Below, in pieces: positions 19,265-27,605 of a DNA stretch of 52,543 nt; position 1 is the first letter of the stretch; the number at the start of each line of letters is the position of its first letter. The translations under genes were made by a program, and so were the position numbers. This DNA is from an uncultured Paracoccaceae bacterium (lineage in GTDB: Bacteria > Pseudomonadota > Alphaproteobacteria > Rhodobacterales > Rhodobacteraceae), in assembly GCA_938016515.1 (NCBI GenBank), contig CALILP010000161.1, forward strand, positions 1 to 52,543, given 5' to 3'. The notes beneath the pieces were generated by a model. That model was given only the letters and a program-made list of their open reading frames with translations. It did not search any database and was not told where the DNA came from.

Positions 19265-19852
19265 TCAGTTCATCTGCATCGCTTCGGTCTCGATCCTGAC
19301 CTCAACCGCATCCCCGACAAGTCCGTTGTCGACACCATATGACATGCCAAATGCGCTCCGCTGAATTTCCCCGGTCAATGACAGACCAAGCACCATGCGC
19401 TTGTGGCCAAAGGGATAGGCGGCCGCCTTATTCAGCGTGACATCAAGCGTCACAGGCTGCGTTTGCCCAAGGATCGTCAGATCACCTGTGACTGTTCCGG
19501 TCGTATCGCTGGTGGGGGTGCCGCTTGTGGCTGTAAAGGTAATGTCCGGGTGCTGGGCAACATTCAGGAAGTCTTTGTTCCTGACGTGTCCATCCCGCGC
19601 CTCAAGAAATGTATTCACGCTGGCTGCACCAATGGTGACAGCAACATCGCTAAGCGTCTGTGTGTCCATGTCATAGGTAAAAGTCCCCGCGACCTCACCA
19701 AAAATGCCAATGGTTCCAGCGTATCCAATGTGGTCAACAACGAACATGACGGCGGTATGGGTCGGGTCAAGTTCGAACTGCGCGGGTGCTGCGATGGCAT
19801 GGGTGCCAAGGGTCAGGCTCGCAAAAACAGATGACATCAGTAAGGTCCGCAT
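19265..19852 (-). CDS. YceI family periplasmic lipid-binding protein
   Basis: A 195-residue exported protein of the YceI family, lipocalin-like barrels that bind isoprenoid or amide lipids in the periplasm. The signal peptide covers residues 1-21 (cleavage after AIA). The mature start FELDPTHTAVMFVVDHIGYAGTIG and later GDLTILGQTQPVTLDV are hallmark segments. The ATG at 19852 has a GGAGGATTTC site; an upstream extension of 31 codons is rejected. It is divergent from the EEP hydrolase gene (137-bp gap), so a link to the lipid cluster is conceivable but unproven. Confidence 0.9.
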   Translation of the reverse strand: MRTLLMSSVFASLTLGTHAIAAPAQFELDPTHTAVMFVVDHIGYAGTIGIFGEVAGTFTYDMDTQTLSDVAVTIGAASVNTFLEARDGHVRNKDFLNVAQHPDITFTATSGTPTSDTTGTVTGDLTILGQTQPVTLDVTLNKAAAYPFGHKRMVLGLSLTGEIQRSAFGMSYGVDNGLVGDAVEVRIETEAMQMN

Positions 19853-19989
19853 GAAATCCTCCACAAGGGTTGGTTGAGGTGACAAAGCCGAAAACGTTTC
19901 TACATTGGGTGATAGTGACCGACCACCGGCCCCTTTCCAAGTCAAAGCAACGTGACAAGCAGGTCACCGCCCAAAGAGCCTAAGATCTG

Positions 19990-20745
19990 ATGACTGACCT
20001 GAACTGCGCAACTTGGAACATTCATCGCGCCGTTGGTGCGGATGGGCAGCGCGATGCGTCACGGGTAATGACAGCAGTGGAAACGGCGGCTGGCTTCGGC
20101 AATTTGGATGTGCTTGCTCTGCAAGAAGCAGATACGGAATGCCCCCCGCATGCCAGTATCATTGACGTCGCTCGGATCAGCCATGCGACAGGTCTCACGT
20201 ATCAGCATGATCATGAAACCCTACGCTGGGGTCCGCAAAGCGATGGGTTTCTGGGAACGATCCTATGGGTTCACCCCCGGTTCGTGCGATCCCATGCGGA
20301 TGTGATCGACTTGCCGGGGCACTGCCATCGCGGTGCGATTTCTACAGAGTTTACCAATGGGGATATGCCGTTTCGCATCATGTCTGGGCACTTTTCCCTG
20401 ATGCAGGTGCTGCGGGCGGCTCAGATGCGGATATTGGGGCAATATTTGCGCAGGCGACCCCGGATGCAGACCATACTGCTGGGGGACCTGAATGAGTGGC
20501 GACCGTGGGGCGGTTTTGCGCTGTCCAAACAGATGCTTGGTGGGCCATTCACCGGACCTGCGCTATGTACGTTCCCAACCAAGCGACCGGTGCTGCCACT
20601 GGACCGCATTCTGTGCGATCAACCGGGTGCGGTGCGGGATGCGCAGGTGATTGATACGCCGGCGACCAATCTTGCATCAGATCATCGGCCACTGGTTGCG
20701 ACGGTAAAACTGACAAACGTGTCGGGGCGTGAAACTATATCGTGA
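19990..20745 (+). CDS. endonuclease/exonuclease/phosphatase (EEP) family hydrolase
   Basis: A 251-residue metal-dependent phosphodiesterase of the EEP fold. All catalytic blocks are present: CATWNIHRAVG (Asn metal ligand), LQEADTE (Glu), GHFS, LLGDLNEW (Asp/Asn) and ASDHRPLVA (Asp-His) near the end. No signal peptide is evident, so it is probably cytoplasmic. The family includes DNA nucleases and lipid phosphodiesterases such as sphingomyelinases and phosphoinositide phosphatases. As first gene of a cluster with a CDP-alcohol phosphatidyltransferase and other lipid genes, a lipid or headgroup substrate is more likely than DNA. The substrate is inferred. Confidence 0.85.
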   Translation: MTDLNCATWNIHRAVGADGQRDASRVMTAVETAAGFGNLDVLALQEADTECPPHASIIDVARISHATGLTYQHDHETLRWGPQSDGFLGTILWVHPRFVRSHADVIDLPGHCHRGAISTEFTNGDMPFRIMSGHFSLMQVLRAAQMRILGQYLRRRPRMQTILLGDLNEWRPWGGFALSKQMLGGPFTGPALCTFPTKRPVLPLDRILCDQPGAVRDAQVIDTPATNLASDHRPLVATVKLTNVSGRETIS

Positions 20746-20823
20746 ACGGCAACGTGGAAGAAGTGGTTTAGGTAAGAAACCGGTTCCCGCAAAAGGGGGC
20801 CAAAGTACGAAGAACAAGGCAAC

Positions 20824-21567
20824 ATGATGCTGGAAACTGATCCACATACAACAGGGCCAACTGAACGCACCACGACATTGGATGCGGGTCAGGCTGTGTT
20901 CTTGCGTCTGACCGGCTGTGTTTGGATGATGCTTGGCACCGGGGTTTTGCTTGTCTTTGGTCCGACTGGAACAGCTCTGCTTCCGATGGCTGTCTTTGCT
21001 GTAATCGGTGTTGTGGCGGTTTGTGCCATGCCCGGCAACCACCCGCATGATGCGCTGGGCACTGCAAACATCGTGACACTGCTGCGCGGGGGTCTGACCG
21101 CGTTTGTCAGTGCCGCGATCCTTTCGCCGGAACAGGCCCCGTGGATTGTCTTTTGCGTGGCCGTTGTGGCCTTTGCACTTGATGGTCTCGACGGATTTTT
21201 GGCACGTCGCGAAGGGCTGACATCTGTATTCGGGGCACGGTTTGATATGGAGGTGGATGCAATCCTTGCAGCTACCCTAAGCCTTGTTTTGTTGACATCC
21301 GGCAAAGGTGGCCCAGAGGTTCTGATCCTTGGCTTCATGCGCTACGGCTTTGTCGGGGCAAGTTTTGTCTGGCCATGGCTAAACGGGCGGCTGCCGGACA
21401 GCATGCGGCGCAAGGCAGTCTGTGTGTTTCAAATCGCAACGCTGATTTTTCTGTTGTGTCCACTGGCGCCAGCAGGGTTGCTGATGCCGGTATCGCTGTG
21501 CGCGGCACTCATGCTGACCTGGTCGTTTGCGGTGGATGTGCGCTGGCTCAGCAGGGCGCCACGTTGA
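20824..21567 (+). CDS. CDP-alcohol phosphatidyltransferase
   Basis: A 247-residue inner-membrane enzyme that transfers a phosphatidyl (or similar) group from a CDP-activated donor to an alcohol. The family signature D-x2-DG-x2-AR-x8-G-x3-D-x3-D is complete in DGLDGFLARREG and the following FGARFDMEVD (about nucleotides 21181-21258). Around it lie about six hydrophobic segments. The N-terminal ~20 residues are cytoplasmic. The ATG follows AAGG closely; a second ATG is adjacent. Its last base pairs overlap the next gene. Phosphatidylglycerolphosphate or phosphatidylserine synthase is not indicated; the acceptor alcohol is unknown. Confidence 0.9.
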   Translation: MMLETDPHTTGPTERTTTLDAGQAVFLRLTGCVWMMLGTGVLLVFGPTGTALLPMAVFAVIGVVAVCAMPGNHPHDALGTANIVTLLRGGLTAFVSAAILSPEQAPWIVFCVAVVAFALDGLDGFLARREGLTSVFGARFDMEVDAILAATLSLVLLTSGKGGPEVLILGFMRYGFVGASFVWPWLNGRLPDSMRRKAVCVFQIATLIFLLCPLAPAGLLMPVSLCAALMLTWSFAVDVRWLSRAPR

Positions 21568-23171
21568 ACAAGGCCGTATTCCTAGGGGCAGGGGCGCTAT
21601 TGGTCTTTCTGGTGCTGGTTCTGCCCAACCACCCCGGCACCATGAAATGGAGCGCACTGAACCGCTTCCCGCTAGAGCTGCCGGTTATTTTGTTTGGTCT
21701 GCTTGCAGTAGGGCGACGCTGGGGCGTTGCGGCGACGATTGCGGCGCTCTTGGTGGTCGCGACTTTTATCAAAGTCGCAGACTACGGGATGTTCATTGCC
21801 TATAACCGCACGTTCAATCCGATCCTTGATACGTTTCTGATCGAAGCAGGCATCAGCCTTTTGTCCGACAGTATCGGCAAGACGCGGGCCTATCTGGCCG
21901 TTGGTGGTGCTGTCGTGGTGATGATCCTGCTTTATTTCGCATTGCTGCATGCGCTGCGCGTCTGGTCGCGTGTCAACGTGCCAGTTTTCGCACGCATGGC
22001 CGCAGCAGCTGTCGCATTCGTTTTCGCAGGATGGACGGTTGCGGATGCGGGTCATCACCTCAAGCATTGGTCCTTTGATCGCAGCCCCCCTGGCACCGCT
22101 TGGACAAGCCGTCTGACATTCAAACGCTTGGTCGATATGCAAGACACAGCCGCCGATCTTGTGGCTTTCAGCGCAAACGCCAAAAACGATCCGTACAGGG
22201 ACGCAACCGGGCTTTTTGACCTGATCGGTGACCGTGATGTGATCCTGATCTATCTCGAAAGCTATGGGCGGACATCGTTTGAGAACCCGCTCTATATGGA
22301 CACCCACCTGACAACACTTCTCAATGCAGAGGGTCCGCTCCGAGATGCGGGGTTTGCCATGCAATCTGGTTGGCTGACCTCTCCGACAGAAGGCGGGCAA
22401 AGCTGGTTGGCGCATGGGTCGCTGGCAAGCGGACTTTGGACAACGCACCACGGCCGCTACAATGCGATGCTGGCCAGTGGCCGCAAGTGGCTGTTCCATC
22501 TTGCGCAAGAGGCCGGCTATCGCACTGCGACGATCATGCCTGCGATTACACTGGGTTGGCCGGAAAGCAGTGCAATGGGGTTCGAGGTGATCCACGCCGC
22601 TGCTGACATCCCTTATGAAGGGGACCGGTTCAATTGGGTCACCGTTCCGGATCAATTCACCCTTTCGGTCTACGAGGACCTGTTGGGGGAAGACCCGCGC
22701 CCCGATTTCATTCAGATCGCGCTGATCTCATCACATGCGCCTTGGGTTCCGATCCCGCCGGTGCTGCCTTGGGACGCTTTGGGCGACGGCACTGTCTTCA
22801 ACCAATGGGCCAACAGCGGACCGACCCCGCGCGAGCTATGGAAAGACCGGGATGATGTGCGCGACCAATACCGGATCGCAGTGGACTATTCCCTGCAAGC
22901 AACCCTAGAGCATATCGCTTTACTGGACGATGCGCCGCTGGTGATGGTGATCGGAGACCACCAGCCTGCGGGCTTTGTCAGCCAGATCGACAGCCGCGAT
23001 GTTGCAATCCACATGATCGGCCCGCCAGAGGTGCTGGATCATACGGCGGCTTGGGGCTGGACCACAGGCCTGATCCCGGATGCGACCCTGCCCGCTTGGC
23101 GTATGGACGCGTTCCGGGATCGGTTCATCACGGCTTTCACCTCTGCTAACCGGCTGGGCGGGGAAAGCTGA
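21564..23171 (+). CDS. membrane sulfatase/phosphoethanolamine-transferase-like hydrolase
   Basis: A 535-residue protein with four to five N-terminal membrane helices (to ~residue 160) and a periplasmic alkaline-phosphatase-fold domain. Conserved points are ILIYLESYGRTSF, the nucleophile region LTSPTEGGQSWLAHGSL, and VMVIGDHQPAGF with the metal-binding Asp-His. The layout matches lipoteichoic-acid-synthase or phosphoethanolamine-transferase-type enzymes, which move phospho-alcohol headgroups from lipids. The open frame extends to 21375, but inside the previous gene; the TTG at 21564 overlapping its stop as TTGA with upstream CAGGG is the best start. LNKAVFLGAG then begins the first helix. Donor and acceptor are unknown. 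Confidence 0.78.
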   Translation: MNKAVFLGAGALLVFLVLVLPNHPGTMKWSALNRFPLELPVILFGLLAVGRRWGVAATIAALLVVATFIKVADYGMFIAYNRTFNPILDTFLIEAGISLLSDSIGKTRAYLAVGGAVVVMILLYFALLHALRVWSRVNVPVFARMAAAAVAFVFAGWTVADAGHHLKHWSFDRSPPGTAWTSRLTFKRLVDMQDTAADLVAFSANAKNDPYRDATGLFDLIGDRDVILIYLESYGRTSFENPLYMDTHLTTLLNAEGPLRDAGFAMQSGWLTSPTEGGQSWLAHGSLASGLWTTHHGRYNAMLASGRKWLFHLAQEAGYRTATIMPAITLGWPESSAMGFEVIHAAADIPYEGDRFNWVTVPDQFTLSVYEDLLGEDPRPDFIQIALISSHAPWVPIPPVLPWDALGDGTVFNQWANSGPTPRELWKDRDDVRDQYRIAVDYSLQATLEHIALLDDAPLVMVIGDHQPAGFVSQIDSRDVAIHMIGPPEVLDHTAAWGWTTGLIPDATLPAWRMDAFRDRFITAFTSANRLGGES

Positions 23172-23173
23172 CG

Positions 23174-24049
23174 ATGGTCAAAACGATCCTTAAACTCGGG
23201 GCCTCGCTTGCTGTTCTCGCAGTGCTTTTTGCGATGATGGACACGCAGGCGATCCTGACCCGGCTTCGGGGTGCGGAACTTCGCTGGCTCTTTCTGGCAT
23301 TTGGAACGCTGACGATCCTGACGTTCCTGATGGCGCGGCGTTGGCAATTGACAGCGCGGGCCCTGAACCTTGATCTGGACTATGGGCGGGCAGTGATGGA
23401 ATACTATATCGCGCAGCTGTTGAACCTGGTCTTACCGGGCGGTGTCGCCGGGGACGCGACGCGGGCAGTGCGCCTGCGTAAACAAGGCGATCTGAAGCGC
23501 GCGGCGCAATCGGTGATGATCGAACGCCTCATTGGACAAAGCACACTTTTCATCATGATGTTCGCAGGCTTCACGCTATCGCTGGTGTTACCGGGGGGCA
23601 TGCCCTGGCCTGCTGCAACATGGGGCTGGCTGGCTGGCGCAGTTATCGTCGCCCTTTGCGCTTTGTTCTACGCCCGCCGTGACGGAGCTATCGCCACATT
23701 TCTTGCCACAAGCTTTCGGCTGATGCGCAGGCCACAACAGATCGTCCTGTCGGCGGCCATTGCGATCCTGATCTCGGTCAGCTTTTACGCCTGTGCTAAG
23801 GCGACGGGCACAACACTTCCGGCCGCGTCTCTTTTCACGCTGATCCCCTTGATCCTGACGTCGATGCTGATCCCCCTCTCGGTTGGCGGCTGGGGCTGGC
23901 GGGAAGGGGCTGCTGCGGCGTTGTTCCCATTTGCAGGCGCTCTTCCAAGCGCTGGGGTCGCAGCAGGGATCGCCTATGGCGCGGTCATGCTGGTCGCCGC
24001 TTTGCCAGCCGCGTTTTTCCTGTTTTTCCAAACCAACCGGGATCATTGA
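23174..24049 (+). CDS. LPG-synthase-type transmembrane protein (flippase-like, UPF0104)
   Basis: A 291-residue polytopic membrane protein of the lysylphosphatidylglycerol-synthase transmembrane family, with about seven hydrophobic segments. Typical conserved points are LNLVLPGGVAGDATRAVRL, ERLIGQ and the late VGGWGWREGAAAALF. The cytoplasmic aminoacyl-transferase part of MprF is missing; only the lipid-flipping half is present. It starts 2 bp after the sulfatase-like gene behind GGGGAAAG. In this cluster it probably flips the lipid product across the inner membrane. The substrate is inferred. Confidence 0.85.
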   Translation: MVKTILKLGASLAVLAVLFAMMDTQAILTRLRGAELRWLFLAFGTLTILTFLMARRWQLTARALNLDLDYGRAVMEYYIAQLLNLVLPGGVAGDATRAVRLRKQGDLKRAAQSVMIERLIGQSTLFIMMFAGFTLSLVLPGGMPWPAATWGWLAGAVIVALCALFYARRDGAIATFLATSFRLMRRPQQIVLSAAIAILISVSFYACAKATGTTLPAASLFTLIPLILTSMLIPLSVGGWGWREGAAAALFPFAGALPSAGVAAGIAYGAVMLVAALPAAFFLFFQTNRDH

Positions 24050-24088
24050 GGGGATACGTCTTAACAAACGGGCGCAAGGGAGCGCTTT

Positions 24089-24142
24089 ATGAACCGAGCA
24101 CTGCAATTGGTTCGCCGATCCAACCGGCTGGCCGCACAATAG
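24089..24142 (+). CDS. possible 17-residue leader or microprotein
   Basis: ATG at 24089 follows AAGGGAG at ideal spacing and opens a 17-codon frame (MNRALQLVRRSNRLAAQ) ending TAG at 24142. The glycosyltransferase ATG is 8 bp further on. Three arginines and one lysine-free amphipathic stretch are visible; no family is recognisable. It may be a translational coupler for the next gene, or chance. Confidence 0.3.
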   Translation: MNRALQLVRRSNRLAAQ

Positions 24143-24150
24143 GGACATCA

Positions 24151-25194
24151 ATGAAAGCAGCATTTGCAATTCCGGGCGACAAGGACAGGCGGACTGGAGG
24201 GTTCATCTATGAAGCGACTGTTCTGCGGGTCTTGAACGAAATCGGTTGCCCGACAGCGCACCTTGAATTGCGCGACAGCTTCCCGGAACCGCCCGCAGCC
24301 GACATGGTTGCAACCTTGGACACTTTGCGCGCGGTGCCACGCGACCAAGCCATCATTCTTGACGGACTGGTCTATGGCGCGATTGATCCAGATGGCCTTG
24401 CGACTGTGCCTGCACCCCTCATTGCGATGATCCATCACCCGCTGGGGCTGGAAACCGGTATTGATCCGGCGCTTGCGCAGCACCTGTTGGCAAACGAGGC
24501 CGCGGCGCTGCAACATGCCAGCGCCATCGTGGTTCCCAGCCCCCATACGGCAGATATCCTGTCGGCGCAGTTCGGGGCAGACCCTGCGAAAATCACTATC
24601 GCCTTACCGGGGTTCGACCGGCCGATCCGCGACCCGCACCCGCAAAACCCGCCTTTGATCATCTCGGTTGGCATCTTGGCAGACCGTAAAGGCCACGATG
24701 TGCTTTTGGCAGCACTTGCGCAGATCAAGGACGTGCCGTGGCAGGCCGAAATTATCGGCAAGCAGCACGATCCGGGGACAGCAAAGGCACTGCTGGAACA
24801 CCGTGATCAACTGGGGCTATCGGACCGCGTGAGCTTCCTTGGCGAGGCTGACAAAGACACCCTGAACAACCGATACAACGCGGCCAGCATTTTTGCTTTG
24901 GCAACACGCTATGAAGGGTACGGCATGGTCTTGTCAGAGGCGATGCTTTACGGCTTGCCAGTGGTTTCCACGCAAACAGGAGCGGTGCCAGAAACAGTCG
25001 GCGAGGCCGGTGTCCTTGTACCCGTGAACGACGCGGATGCGCTTGGCAAAGTCCTGCGGGATCTGCTGAGTGATGACGCAATGCAAGAAGACTTTGGACA
25101 AAGATCATTGGCAAAATCTGCGTCACTTCCGACCTGGGAAGACACGGCGCGGATCATGGCGAATGTCATCGCGCAAGTGCATGGCGCCGTCTAG
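24151..25194 (+). CDS. glycosyltransferase family 4 protein
   Basis: A 347-residue GT-B fold glycosyltransferase. The donor-side C-terminal half has VGILADRKGHDVLLAAL, FLGEADKDTLNNRYNAASIF, ALATRYEGYGMVLSEAML, and GLPVVSTQTGAVPETVGEAG, which carries the EX7E motif that binds the nucleotide-sugar. No signal peptide or membrane helix is present, so it acts at the cytoplasmic membrane face. The ATG at 24151 has AGGGACATCA; a longer frame from 24046 overlaps the flippase-like gene and is rejected. It closes the cluster and presumably glycosylates a lipid made by the upstream enzymes. Sugar and acceptor are unknown. Confidence 0.88.
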   Translation: MKAAFAIPGDKDRRTGGFIYEATVLRVLNEIGCPTAHLELRDSFPEPPAADMVATLDTLRAVPRDQAIILDGLVYGAIDPDGLATVPAPLIAMIHHPLGLETGIDPALAQHLLANEAAALQHASAIVVPSPHTADILSAQFGADPAKITIALPGFDRPIRDPHPQNPPLIISVGILADRKGHDVLLAALAQIKDVPWQAEIIGKQHDPGTAKALLEHRDQLGLSDRVSFLGEADKDTLNNRYNAASIFALATRYEGYGMVLSEAMLYGLPVVSTQTGAVPETVGEAGVLVPVNDADALGKVLRDLLSDDAMQEDFGQRSLAKSASLPTWEDTARIMANVIAQVHGAV

Positions 25195-25218
25195 ATCTGA
25201 TTAGCCGCAGGGGTTAGA

Positions 25219-25249
25219 ACAGCCCGGTCAATGGAAACGACCGGGCTGT
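25219..25249. terminator. bidirectional terminator-like hairpin between convergent genes
   Basis: ACAGCCCGGTC (25219-25229) and GACCGGGCTGT (25239-25249) form a perfect 11-bp stem with a 9-nt loop, 24 bp after the glycosyltransferase and just beyond the dctP stop. Neither side has a clear T run, but the position is right for ending both transcripts. Confidence 0.75.
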
Positions 25250-25257
25250 AAATGTGG

Positions 25258-26277
25258 CTACTGATTTGCGGCAATCAGTTCGCGGGCTTTTGCGATCGTT
25301 GCAGCACCGTCAAAGCCCTCATCTGCGCTGTCTGCGATCCATGCATCATAGACCGGCTGTGCAGCTTGCTCCCACAAGGCAACCTCAGCGGCGTCCAACA
25401 GCACAAATGTATTGCCTGCATCAACGGCGACCTGACGACCTACCTTGTCAGCCGCGGCCATCGCAGCAGAGGCCTGCATCGAAAAGGCCTTACCGGTTTC
25501 TGCATCCAGCAAGGCGCGCAGGTCCTCGGGCATATCGTCATAGGCGTCCCAATTCATCGCAAGGATGAAGGTGGCAGTGTAAAAGGCCTTGGCACTGTCG
25601 AATTCGGTGTGATTGGTCACAAGTTCGGCCAGACGGATCGACGGTGTGATTTCCCATGGCAGGGCTGTGCCGGTGATAACACCCTTCGACAGGTTCTCGG
25701 GGATCGCGGGCAAAGGCATGCCAACGGGAATTGCGCCCAACTCGCCCAGCAAATTGGTAATCATCCGCGTCGGGCCGCGGACCTCTTGGCCCGCCATATC
25801 AGCCAAAGACGCAATCGGTGTCTCGCTGTGCAAAGCACCGCGGCCATGAACCCATGCACCAAGGATTTTGGTCTGGTCATACTCGCCGTCCTGCAGATCA
25901 GCTTGAACCATATCATAGAAGGCACCACCGGTGGCGGGGACGTCTTCCATCAGAAATGGCAGTTCAAAGACCTCGGTCTGGGGGAACCGGCCAGCAGTAT
26001 AGCCGGGCAACGTCAGAATAATGTCGACAGCGCCATCAGCGGCCTGATCATACAGATCAGCAGGACCGCCCCCAAGCGACATGGCAGCAAACAGCTGGAC
26101 CTCGATACGACCATCGCTTTTCGTCTCTAACGCCTCTTCCAGCGCAACAAGGGTTTGGGCATGCAGCGTCGCACGCTCTGACATAAAATGGTGAATGCGC
26201 AGGGTTACATCCTGCGCCATGGCGGATGTTGCCGACAGCGCCAGCCCGGCGCAGGCCATCAAGACTGCATGTTTCAT
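25258..26277 (-). CDS. TRAP transporter substrate-binding protein (DctP family)
   Basis: A 339-residue periplasmic binding protein of the DctP/TAXI-like TRAP class. The signal peptide is residues 1-22 (cleavage after AMA). Segments typical of DctP are RIHHFMSE, GRIEVQLFAAMSLGGGPADLYDQAADGAVDI, GLELP-like FELPFLM and an arginine-bearing EVRGPTRMITNLL, where the carboxylate-binding Arg of the ligand sits. The ATG at 26277 has an AAGGAAATACC site. The membrane partners DctQ and DctM are not in the window, so this is an orphan binding protein here. A TauE/SafE gene is divergent 108 bp away. Ligand unknown, probably an organic acid. Confidence 0.9.
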   Translation of the reverse strand: MKHAVLMACAGLALSATSAMAQDVTLRIHHFMSERATLHAQTLVALEEALETKSDGRIEVQLFAAMSLGGGPADLYDQAADGAVDIILTLPGYTAGRFPQTEVFELPFLMEDVPATGGAFYDMVQADLQDGEYDQTKILGAWVHGRGALHSETPIASLADMAGQEVRGPTRMITNLLGELGAIPVGMPLPAIPENLSKGVITGTALPWEITPSIRLAELVTNHTEFDSAKAFYTATFILAMNWDAYDDMPEDLRALLDAETGKAFSMQASAAMAAADKVGRQVAVDAGNTFVLLDAAEVALWEQAAQPVYDAWIADSADEGFDGAATIAKARELIAANQ

Positions 26278-26385
26278 GGTATTTCCTTGGTACCTATGAC
26301 GATATCGGACATCTATGCCTTTATCAGGCGAGTGAAAACGCAAAATGCGACTGTTATCGACTGATCTATCCTCTAAGGATGCGGC

Positions 26386-27135
26386 ATGAGCCTGATTTTC
26401 GCTGACCTCTCCCCGCTGACAGCCATAACGCTTTTCTTAGCCAGCTTTGCGGGGTCCTTTATCTCGGTCGCACTGGGCATTGGCGGTGGCGCGATGCTAC
26501 TGGCGTTAATGGCTTCGCTGATACCGCCCGCTGCGTTGATCCCGGTGCATGGGTTTATTCAGTTAGGGTCAAACGTGAACCGAGCACTGGTGATGGGCCG
26601 ACATACCTACTGGCCGCCGATTGCGGGTTTTGGTCTTGGCAGCGTGCTGGGCGTTGGACTTGGCGGTGCAGTTGTTGTTGATTTGCCTCCGGGGGCTGTG
26701 CAGGCAGGTGTTGGTCTGTTCATTATCTGGTCGGTGATGCGCAAACCGGCGCCTTGGCTGGTCAAGTGGCCCATCCTTACGGGCGGCATTTCCAGCTTTC
26801 TGACAATGTTTTTTGGGGCAACGGGCGTTTTCGTTGCAAGCTACGTGCAGTCGTTGGGCCTTGGCCGTGAAGCGCATGTAGCGACACAGGCAGTCCTGAT
26901 GACATTGCAGCACCTGCTTAAGGTGATCGTCTTCGGCATTCTGGGTTTTGCATTTGTGCCATGGTTTGGCTTTATGGTCGTGATGATCGCAGCTGGGTTT
27001 TTGGGAACGCTGGTTGGACGGCAAGTCCTGATCCGAATGAACGACGATACATTCAAGAAGGCCGTGAGTGTCATCTTGATCACCCTCGCCCTCCAGCTGA
27101 TCTGGCAGGGCGGATCTGATCTGTGGGGAAAGTGA
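26386..27135 (+). CDS. TauE/SafE family sulfite/anion exporter
   Basis: A 249-residue polytopic inner-membrane protein with about seven to eight helices. The glycine-rich start ALGIGGGAMLLALMASLIP, the mid-protein GATGVFVASYVQSLGLGR and the repeat GFLGTLVGRQVLIRMNDDTFKKAVSVIL are TauE/SafE hallmarks. Family members export sulfite, sulfoacetate or related small anions. Next to a divergent TRAP binding protein, it could remove a product of organosulfur or organic-acid catabolism, but no sulfonate enzyme is near. The substrate is open. Confidence 0.88.
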   Translation: MSLIFADLSPLTAITLFLASFAGSFISVALGIGGGAMLLALMASLIPPAALIPVHGFIQLGSNVNRALVMGRHTYWPPIAGFGLGSVLGVGLGGAVVVDLPPGAVQAGVGLFIIWSVMRKPAPWLVKWPILTGGISSFLTMFFGATGVFVASYVQSLGLGREAHVATQAVLMTLQHLLKVIVFGILGFAFVPWFGFMVVMIAAGFLGTLVGRQVLIRMNDDTFKKAVSVILITLALQLIWQGGSDLWGK

Positions 27136-27605
27136 CGCCAAGCAACGATCAAACCGACCATGCAAAGAGACTTACGAAAAAATGTCAGCCTCGACTAAAA
27201 AACCATAACTCTTTGCCGGACATACTCACTAACAAAACAGATTGAATTTCTGGTACACAAATTCAGGTCCGGTCGGCGAATTTCCGCTACTTGGCGTCTG
27301 ATATTTGAATACCCCTTGTGGGGTGTACGAGCAAGAATTCGCGCACTTCTCCTATCCTAAAGTACAGGCCTTGGTTGTATCGATGCCATGAGTGTCCAAA
27401 GATGACACAATCGATTCGGCCTTTTTTGCCGTAGTTATTCCGTATTTTCGCCACATTCTCGCCTGATTTAGCGTCTGATTGTTTCCATTTAGAATACAAT
27501 TTATGGGCGAATACTCTATTGCGGGTTGAGTTGCCACAACAGCAGTCTTGACCGGGTATGGTCGCCGTGGTGTTCCTGTGCGGAAACGCGGATGGAAGGG
27601 CGTCA
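27136..27605. other. 470-bp non-coding stretch before the SMP-30 gene
   Basis: No convincing gene is visible. It is AT-richer than its surroundings. A small hairpin ACCCC-TTGT-GGGGT lies at 27311-27324, and GTGTC/GACAC (27392-27396 and 27404-27408) sits inside an ATCGAT pair (27379-27384 and 27410-27415). A small RNA or a long leader is possible, not shown. Confidence 0.35.

Noticed and set aside
21375-21563. upstream extension of the sulfatase-like gene
   Set aside because: It lies wholly inside the CDP-alcohol phosphatidyltransferase gene in another frame; the TTG at 21564 overlapping its stop is a better start.
24046-24150. upstream extension of the GT4 gene
   Set aside because: The first 35 codons overlap the flippase-like gene and lack a family match; the ATG at 24151 has its own ribosome site and begins at the normal GT4 N-terminus.
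25252-26130. 292-codon plus-strand ORF opposite the TRAP binding-protein gene
   Set aside because: The minus strand codes for a clear DctP protein with signal peptide and ribosome site; the plus-strand product has no recognisable features.
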